From NCBI RefSeq assembly GCF_900156045.1, contig NZ_FTMX01000012.1, positions 1 through 64,000 of the forward strand: 64,000 nt of DNA, in the 5' to 3' direction. The first letter of the stretch is position 1. Each line of letters opens with the position of its first letter. The stretch comes from Peribacillus simplex. GTDB taxonomy: Bacteria > Bacillota > Bacilli > Bacillales > DSM-1321. The notes under the pieces are model-generated. The model made no database searches. It was not told where the DNA came from and was given only the letters and a program-made list of their open reading frames with translations. Positions 35,223 through 43,517 of this stretch are shown here, piece after piece. The position numbers were made by a program, and so were the translations under genes.

Positions 35223-36599
35223 ATGAATAAAGTCCGGACAATGGAAGAGCTTCCTTTAAGTAGATTCCATTTTAAAATGTTTGCCTACGCCAGTGGGAGT
35301 ACATTCATCGATGGGTATATTATCGGAATTATTGCGGTAGCACTTTCTGCCATGCAGTCCCAATTCGATATGTCTTTAACCATGATGGGGTTGATTGGGA
35401 TGGCAACTCTTGCGGGTATGTTTGCTGGCGGAGTAATAGGGGGCTATCTAACAGACCTTATTGGCCGGAAGAAGATGTTTCTCATCGATATGCTTATCAT
35501 GGCTATTGTGTCAATCCTTCAGTTTTTTATCAACGATCCCATTCAGTTAGTCATTTTACGATTTATTTTAGGTGTTGCAATCGGGGCAGATTACCCAATT
35601 GCAGGAGCCTTGATGGCGGAATTTTCTCCGAAAAAAAGTCGTGGTTCCTTGCTTGGAGGGCTTAATGGACTCTGGTATGTCGGTTACGCCATTTCCTATT
35701 TGGTCGGTTTCTTATTGCTGTCCGTAGGTGACACGAGCTGGAGATGGATGCTTTTAAGCAGTGCTGTTCCAGTAATCCTCATGCTTATCGCACGTTTAAA
35801 TATGCCAGAATCCCCTCTTTGGCTGGCTAGCAAAGGAAGACAAAAAGAAGCAAACGCTATTGTTCGGAAAATATTCGGGGATCATGTCATCATGTCAAAT
35901 GAACCAGAGACCAAGGAGAAAACCACCTTTCTCGAAATGTTTCGAAATGGTTATGGAAAATGGATATTTTTCGTGTCTGCTTTCTGGTCGCTTCAAGTCA
36001 TTCCAACCTTTGGAATAGGAACCTATATCCCTGAGATCCTTGCACAATTTGGTTTTGCTAATGGAACGAGGGAATATCTGGGATCGGCAGTCATTAATAT
36101 CGTCTATCTTGTCGGCTTGCTTCCTGCCCTTTATTTAATCGAAAAATTCGGAAGAAGACCTACACTTATTGTTCCGTTTTTAGTATCTGCCATCACTTTA
36201 TTCGTACTGGGAGCAACCTCTGGATTGAATACATCGTTTGTTTTTATCCTGGTTCTCTTCATAATATATGGAACGTTCAATACTGCGATGGGAGCTCATG
36301 ATTGGATCTATCCGAACGAGCTTTTCCCAACCCATATCCGGGGTACGGCAATGGGCTTTATCACAGGAGTAACCCGTATCGCCTCTGCCATTGGTACGTT
36401 TTTCTTCCCGTTCATTTTGGAGAATTATGGGTTGGCAGCTACGTTGTATATTTGTGGGGCTTTGTTTTTCATTGGATTTTTAGTTTCTCTCTTCATGGCT
36501 CCGGAAACAAAGAATATGAGTCTAACGCAAACCAGCTCCATCAACAAATCCGGAAACAAAGGACAAGACAGCTTCGCATCGAAAAAATACATTAATTAG
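35223..36599 (+). CDS. MFS transporter, sugar-porter/AAHS-like
   Basis: 458-residue twelve-helix permease. GGYLTDLIGRKK (loop 2-3), RFILGVAIGADYPIAGALMAEFSPKKSRG (helix 4-5), PESPLWLASKGR after helix 6, EKFGRRP (loop 8-9) and FPTHIRGTAMG are the signatures of the metabolite:H+ symporter / sugar porter branch. Probable importer of the compound degraded by the preceding three enzymes. Start ATG after GGGAGG. A weak cre and a TTGACA hexamer upstream suggest its own promoter. Confidence 0.88.
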   Translation: MNKVRTMEELPLSRFHFKMFAYASGSTFIDGYIIGIIAVALSAMQSQFDMSLTMMGLIGMATLAGMFAGGVIGGYLTDLIGRKKMFLIDMLIMAIVSILQFFINDPIQLVILRFILGVAIGADYPIAGALMAEFSPKKSRGSLLGGLNGLWYVGYAISYLVGFLLLSVGDTSWRWMLLSSAVPVILMLIARLNMPESPLWLASKGRQKEANAIVRKIFGDHVIMSNEPETKEKTTFLEMFRNGYGKWIFFVSAFWSLQVIPTFGIGTYIPEILAQFGFANGTREYLGSAVINIVYLVGLLPALYLIEKFGRRPTLIVPFLVSAITLFVLGATSGLNTSFVFILVLFIIYGTFNTAMGAHDWIYPNELFPTHIRGTAMGFITGVTRIASAIGTFFFPFILENYGLAATLYICGALFFIGFLVSLFMAPETKNMSLTQTSSINKSGNKGQDSFASKKYIN

Positions 36600-37004
36600 A
36601 AAAGGGAGAACTTTTTAGAACAGCAAAAACACGAGTTAATTAAAATTATTGTCTGGCAGGAAAAGTGCTGACAGGGGGTGAAACCGAAGGGGGGAAATGG
36701 CAAAAACCAATGAGATGTTGAGTTTCTGGAGAGGGTTTGACCCGGCTGGTGGCAAAGTGACTGGCCGGCCTCATTCCCTGTATGGTGAAAGATTTACATC
36801 TGGAATTTTAGCCATGCCTTATTGAAACCACTAGTCATCTTCCGCCTAGACGGATAGGTGGCTTTAAATTTGAAGTTCTATTTATGGGGCGGAACTCCAG
36901 AAGATTGAAATGTTGTCTTGCTTCAAGCGGATGGATTACACTAAATGGGAGATCATTATTTTGATGACTTAAATTAGCGTACAACTGAATAGGAGGTGAA
37001 TGAT
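36600..37004. other. intergenic region, nothing recognised
   Basis: 405 bp, more G+C-rich around 36670-36790 than its neighbours, with no convincing frame, hairpin terminator or known element. The end carries the strong AGGAGGTGA site of the next gene. Confidence 0.4.
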
Positions 37005-37931
37005 ATGAAAAAATTGTCGGGCCTGAGAATTTACTTCATTACAATTGCTGGTGCGGTATGTTGGGGACTTATTGGTTTATTTATTGCTCCATTGTATGCT
37101 CGCGGCTTCACGGCTTGGGACGTGGTTGCCATTCGGGGTATCTTTACCTTTGTTATCTTAATTCTACTTATGGCAGTTTTTTATCGTGATCAGTTACGTA
37201 CCAGATTAAAAGATCATATTTTTTTCGCTGGTGCGGGAATCTTTAGTATCGCCTTATTTAACTTTTTTTACTTTGAAGTTTTTTCCCAATCGAGTTTATC
37301 CCTTGCAGTAACACTTTTATATACAGGTCCCTTGTTTGTAACCATCCTTTCTCGGCTCTTTTTTAAAGAGCCCTTGACGATTCGTAAAGGCTGGGCACTT
37401 GCTCTTGCTATTACAGGTTGCGCATTTGTCGTAGGTCTAGTGCCATTTGGCCAAGAAAGTATACCTATGAATACCTTGTTAATGGGGATTTTATCTGGAT
37501 TTTGTTATGCGTTGTACAGTATTTTCAGTAAACCTGTAACGAAACGGTATTCTGCTTTGACAATTACCACGTACACATTTTTTTATACGAGCATTTTCAT
37601 GTTTTTGACAAGTGACATAATAAGAAAGACTGATCAATTTCAATATGCAGATGTTTGGATGTCAGCGGTGTTGTTAGCGTTAGTATCAACGGTTGCAGCT
37701 TTTGTTTTGTACACTTCAGGACTAAAGTATTTAGAAGCCAGCAAGGCTTCCATTTTAGCGACGATAGAACCCATCGTCGCAGTAGTAACTGGAGTACTTT
37801 TTCTTGGGGAACATCTGCGGGGATGGCAGGTGTTAGGGATCGCATTGGTTTTGTATTCAGCAATCCTTGTCGCAGGGGGACGGTCTAAGGTTAAGAAAGC
37901 TTTTGATTACAATGATGGACTGGAACGATGA
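37005..37931 (+). CDS. EamA-family (DMT) transporter
   Basis: 308-residue ten-helix protein with two EamA repeats (about 8-140 and 150-295). GAVCWGLIGLFIAPLYARG opens repeat 1; the second repeat ends with LEASKASILATIEPIVAVVTGVLFLGEHL, the EamA signature with the conserved E-P and GE. Usually an exporter of metabolites. ATG at 37005 is correctly spaced from AGGAGGTGA. Substrate cannot be inferred. Confidence 0.88.
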   Translation: MKKLSGLRIYFITIAGAVCWGLIGLFIAPLYARGFTAWDVVAIRGIFTFVILILLMAVFYRDQLRTRLKDHIFFAGAGIFSIALFNFFYFEVFSQSSLSLAVTLLYTGPLFVTILSRLFFKEPLTIRKGWALALAITGCAFVVGLVPFGQESIPMNTLLMGILSGFCYALYSIFSKPVTKRYSALTITTYTFFYTSIFMFLTSDIIRKTDQFQYADVWMSAVLLALVSTVAAFVLYTSGLKYLEASKASILATIEPIVAVVTGVLFLGEHLRGWQVLGIALVLYSAILVAGGRSKVKKAFDYNDGLER

Positions 37932-37983
37932 TTCTTTATACATAAAGCGTATCTAAACCCTCCATTTCTTACACATTATTTAA

Positions 37984-38301
37984 TTAGGCAGCCTCGAAGG
38001 CATGAACCCGGTAATCCACCGGGCTCATGCCTTTTAATTTCTCTTTGATTCGTCTGTGATTGCAGTAATGAATATGAACTTCTACTTCTTGTTTGAAATG
38101 CTCCATGCTGTCGAACTTCTGTATATAAAAGTAATGCAGATTTAGTAAGCCAAAGAAGTTTTCCATGGTGTCTAAACAATTTCCTTTTCGGGACGCATTT
38201 TGAGTAAGAACATGTAAGATTTCATTTGGTGAGCCAGCCTTGATCCGAATGAAGAATGGGGGAATCTTTCGACACGGGTCGCTAGTGGCTTGGTCAAGCA
38301 T
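37984..38301 (-). pseudogene. IS3-family (IS150-like) transposase OrfB remnant
   Basis: The C-terminal third of a DDE transposase: SRKGNCLDTMENFFGLL (the final acidic region; intact relatives have SRKGNCLDNACMENFFG), then FDSMEHFKQEVEVHIHYCNHRRIKEKLKGMSPVDYR. The segment just before is scrambled (GITQSM and NAC-like residues missing), and the N-terminal two thirds, OrfA and terminal repeats are absent. Inactive relic; it marks an old insertion beside the RpiR gene. Confidence 0.88.
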
Positions 38302-38675
38302 CTTGGAGTTAAGGGATAGATCGCAGGGTGATAAGATATGTAGGCATCCAAATCAGGATAGGAGAAAACCAAGATGAGAATGCATAAAAAGCAAACAAAT
38401 TTGGTTATTATACTAATCTAATAACCAAATGCCTCCTCCCCAAACTCCCGTAAGAACCACTTTAATTTTCCCATATGCATATCCATTCCCCCGACTGCCT
38501 TATCCTATAAAAAGTAGGCTGATCAGGAGAACTGATTAACCTTATAATACGAAGCGGCGCCATCCAGAAGTGTCCTTTTTGAATCCGGCCATTTTCTTGA
38601 ATATAAGATATAATGGACCCAAGGTTGATCAATTTTGACGGAAAATCTGCAAATCGAATGTGAAAGGGGATTTAA
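38302..38675. other. intergenic region after the IS relic
   Basis: 374 bp with no gene. A TGATCAGGAGAACTGATTA imperfect dyad is at about 38520. The RpiR ribosome site AAAGGGG closes the region. Confidence 0.4.
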
Positions 38676-39545
38676 ATGAGCTTATATAATCAAACAGCAA
38701 CAATTAATAAAATTGTTGATATTAAAGATTCTTTACCAAAAAAACAAAGACAGTTATGCGATTATATTCTGAAAAATTATCAGTCAATAGGATTGATAAC
38801 AATTAAAGAGCTTGCCAATAATGCCAATGTTGGAATTTCAACTGTAGTGCGTACGATAGAAGCCTTAGGATATGAACATTTTAATGATTTACGAAAAGAT
38901 ATTTATGATGAATCGGTGCCTTCCGTCTCAAAATGGACATTGAAGAAGTCTTTTACAGAAATAAAAAAAGAGGGAGGGAAGGTTCCAACTTTAGTGCAAG
39001 TTTGGAAAGAATCAGTCAATTTATTAGACAAATCATTGGATTCAACTTTAATGGAAAATTTCGAAAATGCAGTTGATTGCATTGAAAAATCAAGTTATAT
39101 CAATGTTTTGGGTACTCGACCGTATAAAGCAACTGCATTATATTTCGAACTGTTGCTTGGGGAATTCTATCCTAAGATAAGGCAACTAGGACATGATACG
39201 GAAGTGATTTATGATAGGATCTTGCAATTTGAAAAGGATGAAACTTTAGTGGTTTTTGCATTCGAACCCTACACTAATCGAGTTATCGAAGCAGTTAAGC
39301 TGACCTATGAACTAGGCAATAAAATTATATTGATAACAGATCATATCTCCTGTCCAATTATTTCATATGCGTCTGTTACGTTGAAAGTAGAGGTTAGTGA
39401 AGAACAATTTTCAGTAATACCTATTATTGCATTGATAGATGCATTGGTAATTGAAATTGGTAAAAGGTCATCAGAAGAATCGATTAAAAAGTTGAAAAGA
39501 CTTGAAAAAACACTTATAGAAAAGAATATAACGTTTACTTATTAA
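38676..39545 (+). CDS. MurR/RpiR-family transcriptional regulator
   Basis: 289-residue regulator. N-terminal HTH_6 domain (about 10-85): LPKKQRQLCDYILKNY...ITIKELANNANVGISTVVRTIEALGYEHFNDLRKDI. C-terminal SIS sugar-isomerase-like domain (about 125-270), in which GTRPYKATAL stands at the phosphosugar loop and ILITDH is a core strand. RpiR proteins usually sense a phosphosugar or amino sugar, but some control amino acid use. It probably ends or begins the 30.8-39.5 kb cassette; its target genes are not identified. Confidence 0.88.
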   Translation: MSLYNQTATINKIVDIKDSLPKKQRQLCDYILKNYQSIGLITIKELANNANVGISTVVRTIEALGYEHFNDLRKDIYDESVPSVSKWTLKKSFTEIKKEGGKVPTLVQVWKESVNLLDKSLDSTLMENFENAVDCIEKSSYINVLGTRPYKATALYFELLLGEFYPKIRQLGHDTEVIYDRILQFEKDETLVVFAFEPYTNRVIEAVKLTYELGNKIILITDHISCPIISYASVTLKVEVSEEQFSVIPIIALIDALVIEIGKRSSEESIKKLKRLEKTLIEKNITFTY

Positions 39546-39639
39546 AACTAGAAAAACAATTATTTTATCCAATGTAATATGGGGTACAAGCTAAATTTAA
39601 ACTGGCAGCTCATCAACACCAATTGGCGGCTATTTGAAT

Positions 39640-40162
39640 GTCATTCCATTCTATAAACAATTAAATATTTAAGGTTAAATGATTATGATAGCTAGTCTTA
39701 TGAAGTCTTGGACAAACAAAAAAACGGCAAGCATTAACTTATTTCCCGATTCCTCATCTTCTCTTAATGAAATAAGCAAATCAGTCAGGCCAATCCACTT
39801 ATTGTTATTCCTCTACTATATCGTGATAAATGCTTTTTATTCTTTAACATACTCATTTAGCGCATATGCGTTGTTATTATGGATTTGGCCAAGGATCGCT
39901 TTCAAAGGAAATAAAAGATATAGCAGTTCAAATTGGATTTGAGCAATCTTTAACATTGTACAGTTTACCTTTGTGTTTAATTTTTATTATTAATGCTGTT
40001 ATTTTAGCTGTGTATTTTTCATTAGCTGAACAAAAGTGGAGGATAAAACAAGAGCATCATTATGCGCAATTAGAAGCAATGCAGTCAAGGTCAGGACGGG
40101 AAGCGCTATATCTGGTCCTTGATTTAAAAACCCCTCTCACAGCAATTGAGGGGCTAAATCTT
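39640..40162 (+). pseudogene. collapsed ghost copy of the sensor kinase at 43.5 kb
   Basis: A diverged copy of the intact kinase gene from its upstream region to just past the HisKA motif. It begins MIMIASLMKSW like the intact MIMIANLLKSW, then 39715-39794 is the reverse complement of 43620-43699 (about four mismatches in 80), flanked by deletions. After that it resumes in direct orientation, with another deletion and a frameshift near 39880. The phospho-acceptor motif reads YLVLDLKTPLT, with Leu for the His of the intact YLVHDLKTPLT. The frame stops at 40166, where the sequence jumps to DNA matching 47.3 kb. Not functional. Confidence 0.92.
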
Positions 40163-40164
40163 AT

Positions 40165-40375
40165 ATAATACGGACTATAGTAAGTATCGAAAATAATAGA
40201 AGAAACTGATCGAAAAGAAGCCTTTGCTCAACAGGATCAAAGGCTAAATTGTGATTCGGAAATAAACATCAATAAAAGAGAGAGCTTTATAAAGTATTAG
40301 CTCTCTGCACATAAATGTGTGTATTTAAAATGGATGCTAAGGACTTCTATTTTTTTTGCCCGAAAAAACATTTCA
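40165..40375 (+). repeat. duplicate of the 47326-47524 downstream flank
   Basis: ATAATACGGACTATAGTAAG to about the T8 run match 47326-47524 closely. In the complete locus this flank lies 3 kb beyond the kinase HisKA region, after the response regulator and peptide transporter; here it is fused directly to the broken kinase. The hairpin arm that makes the terminator in the other copy is truncated. The following 245 bp to 40619 contain nothing recognised. Confidence 0.9.
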
Positions 40376-40619
40376 CTACGGGATCAGGCGTCAGGCCCAA
40401 CCAGATGTAACACCCACAATGGATAAGGATAGATAGAGGCTATGCAAGAGAAGGAGGGAAGCGAATAGATGATCTAATCCTAGATGGAAACAGAAGAAAG
40501 GAAAAGGAAATCTTATCGGTATCCCTAACAACTCTTCTTGATAGGCTATACTTATCTAGACAGAAAATTTAAGGTCAGGTAGACTACAGATACAACTAGT
40601 TAAAGAAAAGAGGTCCGAT

Positions 40620-41339
40620 ATGCGACGTGATATACAACTGAATGAACGAGCTTTCTCATCCAAGGAAGTGGCAGAAGAAGTGGGGATTGCAACTCCCACT
40701 GTTCGAAAGTATGGTCAAATCTTAGAGCGGAATGGATATGAGTTTTTGAAAGATGGAGATCGACGTATCTTTGTTCAATCTGACATCGTAGCGCTTGTAG
40801 CGCTACGCGATACGGACAAGCCCCTAGACGATACAGCTAAAGACCTTGTATCTCAACAAAAAGAAAGATTAGAAGCATCCAATGAAACACAGATAGCGAT
40901 ACCCGATACATATGAAAATTTACCCCACGACCCCAATCAATTAAACGAGGCCCTAATGTTTTTAGTCAATGAACTCGCAGCCACACGTGAAATGAATGTC
41001 CAACTGACAAACGATATGTCAGAGCTTAAAACAAAGGTTTCCCGGCTCCAGCAGGATCACCATGTTATAAGTTCTAGTATTGGAAATTCAGCGCAAAGAA
41101 CTAATGCTAAAATTGACCAATTAACTGACCAATTAACTGAACAACAAAATACCCATTACGAAACATTGCTGGAACAAGAAAAACAAAAAAGTGAACTCTT
41201 ACAAAAAGAAATACAAAATATGCGGGACGAACAGAAAAAAGAATGGAATTCACAAAATGAATTTAATAAACGTTTAGAAGTGACTATACAAAAACGTTCC
41301 GAAAAATGGCGGGGGCTTTTCTCCATATTCAAAAAATAG
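40620..41339 (+). CDS. MerR-type HTH plus coiled-coil protein (RacA-like layout, DUF3967)
   Basis: 239-residue protein. Residues about 10-55 form a MerR-like winged helix (FSSKEVAEEVGIATPTVRKYGQILERNGYEFLKDGDRRIF). Residues about 105-225 are a long, polar, heptad-patterned coiled coil (SELKTKVSRLQ..., EEQ/EKQ/EIQ-rich), with a basic C-terminus EKWRGLFSIFKK that could contact membrane or DNA. The layout matches RacA-type and plasmid-borne DUF3967 proteins of Bacillus, which bind DNA and bridge or segregate it. Ribosome site AGAGGTC. It is the only intact member of three tandem copies. Confidence 0.8.
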   Translation: MRRDIQLNERAFSSKEVAEEVGIATPTVRKYGQILERNGYEFLKDGDRRIFVQSDIVALVALRDTDKPLDDTAKDLVSQQKERLEASNETQIAIPDTYENLPHDPNQLNEALMFLVNELAATREMNVQLTNDMSELKTKVSRLQQDHHVISSSIGNSAQRTNAKIDQLTDQLTEQQNTHYETLLEQEKQKSELLQKEIQNMRDEQKKEWNSQNEFNKRLEVTIQKRSEKWRGLFSIFKK

Positions 41340-41708
41340 GGTGACTGTTAAGTTTTTGCCTAGCTGTGTATTGATTTGATGAAGAAACATTTGATGGATA
41401 AAAACATTGAGATGCGAATCCTCAAAACTTAAAAAAATTCATAGTGTCATATACGATTCGCGTAGCTTAAAAACAGAATTAAGAAGAAGTATTCAAACTT
41501 TACAGGATTTGGCACCTGTAAGAGCTCGGCGATACAATGTATCGGACGTTCTACCAAAGGCAAACGAAGGCTCAATTGAAATTCATTGGAGATTTGTTTA
41601 AGCGATATGCATCTAAAACAAGAGTCATCCTTACTATAGTTGCTCCAGACAGGGGTGTATCGCTGGGCGATATAACTTGCAAATAAATTCGAAACCTTTA
41701 GGTTTAAT
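41340..41708. other. spacer between MerR-like copies, with palindromes
   Basis: Holds a frame 41407-41601 without a clear ribosome site that resembles nothing I know, a CGATAC-AAT-GTATCG dyad (41530-41544) and the first copy (41657-41676) of a 20-bp element centred on TATCGC-TGG-GCGATA. Confidence 0.5.
41657..41676 (+). repeat. palindromic 20-bp element, copy 1
   Basis: Centred on TATCGC-TGG-GCGATA; identical over 20 bases to 42203-42222. Each copy stands about 50 bp before a decayed MerR-like copy and shares the following AAATAAAT...TTTAATAGAAA leader, so it may be the operator of that gene family. Confidence 0.7.
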
Positions 41709-42150
41709 AGAAAAGCGGCGTTCGATATACAAACAGGATATACATCCGAATGAACGAGTATTCTTTTCTAAGGAAGTGGGGATGCAAAACCCACGTTCAA
41801 AAGTATGGTCAAAACTTAGAACGAAACGGATATGAGTTTTTAAGATGGCGGTTGCCTATCTTTATTCAATCTGACATCGAATCGCACATTGCGTTACGCG
41901 ATACGGACAAGTTCCTAGAGGATACAGCTAAAGACCGTGTGTATCTCCAAAAAGATAGATTAGATGAATAAATAAAACAGAGATAGCGATACTCGATATA
42001 TATGACAATTTAACCCATAATTTCAAGCAAATAAAAGAGATTTTAATTGTTTTAACCAATGAACTCCAGCTACGCTTGAAATGAACGTCCACAGACAAAG
42101 GATATTTCTCAGCTTAAAACAACGGTTTCGAAGCTCCAGCAAGATCCATG
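41709..42150 (+). pseudogene. decayed second copy of the MerR-like coiled-coil gene
   Basis: Aligns with 40620 onwards: ATATACATCCGAATGAACGAG, TTCTAAGGAAGTGG, AAAAGTATGGTCAAAACTTAGA, GAACGAAACGGATATGAGTTTTTAA, then CGCGATACGGACAAG and GATAGCGATAC. The helix-turn-helix is interrupted by loss of the segment encoding CAGAAGAAGTG, and there are later frameshifts and stops; the 3' coiled-coil part is missing. An unrelated-looking 73-codon frame inside it is an artefact of the frameshifts. Confidence 0.85.
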
Positions 42151-42202
42151 TCCCTAATAGTGTTCCTCAAGAAAGGGGCTTATCGGTTCTTTTATGTGTT
42201 GC

Positions 42203-42222
42203 GTATCGCTGGGCGATATAAC
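42203..42222 (+). repeat. palindromic 20-bp element, copy 2
   Basis: Exact match to 41657-41676; precedes the third MerR-like copy. Confidence 0.7.
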
Positions 42223-42256
42223 ATGAAAATAAATCCACAGAATCTTTATCTTTAAT

Positions 42257-42715
42257 AGAAATGGAGGTCCGATATGCGACAAGATATACTCCGAATGAAT
42301 GAGCATCCTCTTCTAAGGAAGTGGCAAAGAAGTGGAGATGCAAAATCAATGTTCGAAAGTAAGTTTAATACTTAGAGCGAAATGGATAATTATTGTTAAA
42401 ATATGGAAAATAACTCCCCTTCGTTCAATCCGATATCGAAACGCTTAAAGCGTTACGCGATACGGACACCCCCCCTAAACGATAAAGCAAGAGACACTTA
42501 TATAAAGAAAAAGAAGGATTAGATGGATTCAATGAAACAGAGATAGCGATACCCAATACATATGAAATTTAAACCCATGTTCGCATTTAATTAAAAGAGA
42601 GCTTAATTTTTAAACCAATGAACTCGCAGCTACGCGTGAAATGAACATCTCACTGATAAACAATATGTCATAGCTTAAAAATGAACAACAAAAAACCCAT
42701 TACGAAATCTAAGGC
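42257..42715 (+). pseudogene. decayed third copy of the MerR-like coiled-coil gene
   Basis: Starts with the same GGAGGTCCGATATGCGAC as copy 1, including its ribosome site, then AGATATACTCCGAATGAATGAG and TCTAAGGAAGTGGCA. It matches CTTAAAGCGTTACGCGATACGGAC, ACAGAGATAGCGATACCC and the coiled-coil part AACTCGCAGCTACGCGTGAAATGAAC. Several indels break the frame within the first 30 codons. More of the 3' half survives than in copy 2. Confidence 0.85.
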
Positions 42716-42869
42716 AATCTTATCAAAAGTGTAAATTCTTTTGTTCCAACTATTCAGAATCACTATTTTCAAATTTCAACAATTTCCCGAGAAATATCTA
42801 CAAATTCTGAGTAGATATCGACAAAGTTAGAATCTTCTAAAAGATGTAGTAAAACATAAGAAAAAGTAA

Positions 42870-43046
42870 AATGACAAAATTCTTAGCCAGGCACACTTAT
42901 TGGATGAAATTGATATTCTATGCAGTAATTATGATGACGCTTTTTTAACTTATATACAAGTTGCCAAAGAGAGCTTCTTTATCGAGCATAACGAAGAGTT
43001 TAATATTAATGAAGTTAATACATTGGTGAAAGTCATGACCAAATGA
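42870..43046 (+). pseudogene. fragment of an unidentified gene
   Basis: An open stretch of 58 codons ending in TGA, reading NDKILSQAHLLDEIDILC...NINEVNTLVKVMTK, without a start codon and preceded by a stop in frame. The amphipathic, acidic sequence looks like real protein coding but I cannot name it. It lies among other relics. Confidence 0.45.
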
Positions 43047-43117
43047 GCTGTTACTTTATTAAAACTGAGGGATAACGGCTGTGAAAATGGGAAAAAATGG
43101 TTTTTCACTGATTACTT

Positions 43118-43390
43118 GTTTAAAAAAGAGCCATCGATATCCTTTTCATCTATGAATTCAATCTCTCTTTGGACAGACTTCACGCCTTGATGAAGTTTGT
43201 CATTTTCAGCCCAAACAGATCATCTCCACTCCATAGATGATCTGTTGGGCTGTTCGAAATGTTTTTAATCCAAGCATAGAACGGACTCTCTTATTCATCT
43301 CAGGAACAATATTGATGGACGTAACGCAAAATGGTTGTTTGAGATATGGGTAAGCCTCGTTCAATTTTTACACCATAACCCATTTTTTTG
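43118..43390 (-). pseudogene. IS6-family transposase remnant
   Basis: Read on the minus strand: GYGVKIERGLPISQTTILRYVHQY, the N-terminal region of IS6 (IS240/IS26-like) DDE transposases (intact relatives: RGLxIxHTTIxRWVHxY). It is followed after a large deletion by VRSMLGLKTFRTAQQIIYGVEMI (intact: GFKSFRTAxxTIxGxExM), and after a frameshift by KLHQGVKSVQREIEFID, the C-terminal tail. The DDE core is missing, so it is dead. No terminal repeats were recognised. Confidence 0.75.
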
Positions 43391-43517
43391 TAATTTTCAT
43401 AATTACGTTGAATTGCGTATAATGGGATAATGGAAGGGGATACATACATTTAAATAATACGAAATGAAAGAATGGTTATCATTCTATTCTATAAGCAAAT
43501 AATCTATTAAAGGTGAA

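Noticed and set aside
37597..37863. Frames on both strands over the EamA gene
   Set aside because: Shadows of the membrane-protein coding sequence.
41750..41971. 73-codon frame as an independent gene
   Set aside because: It is a frameshifted piece of the second decayed MerR-like copy.
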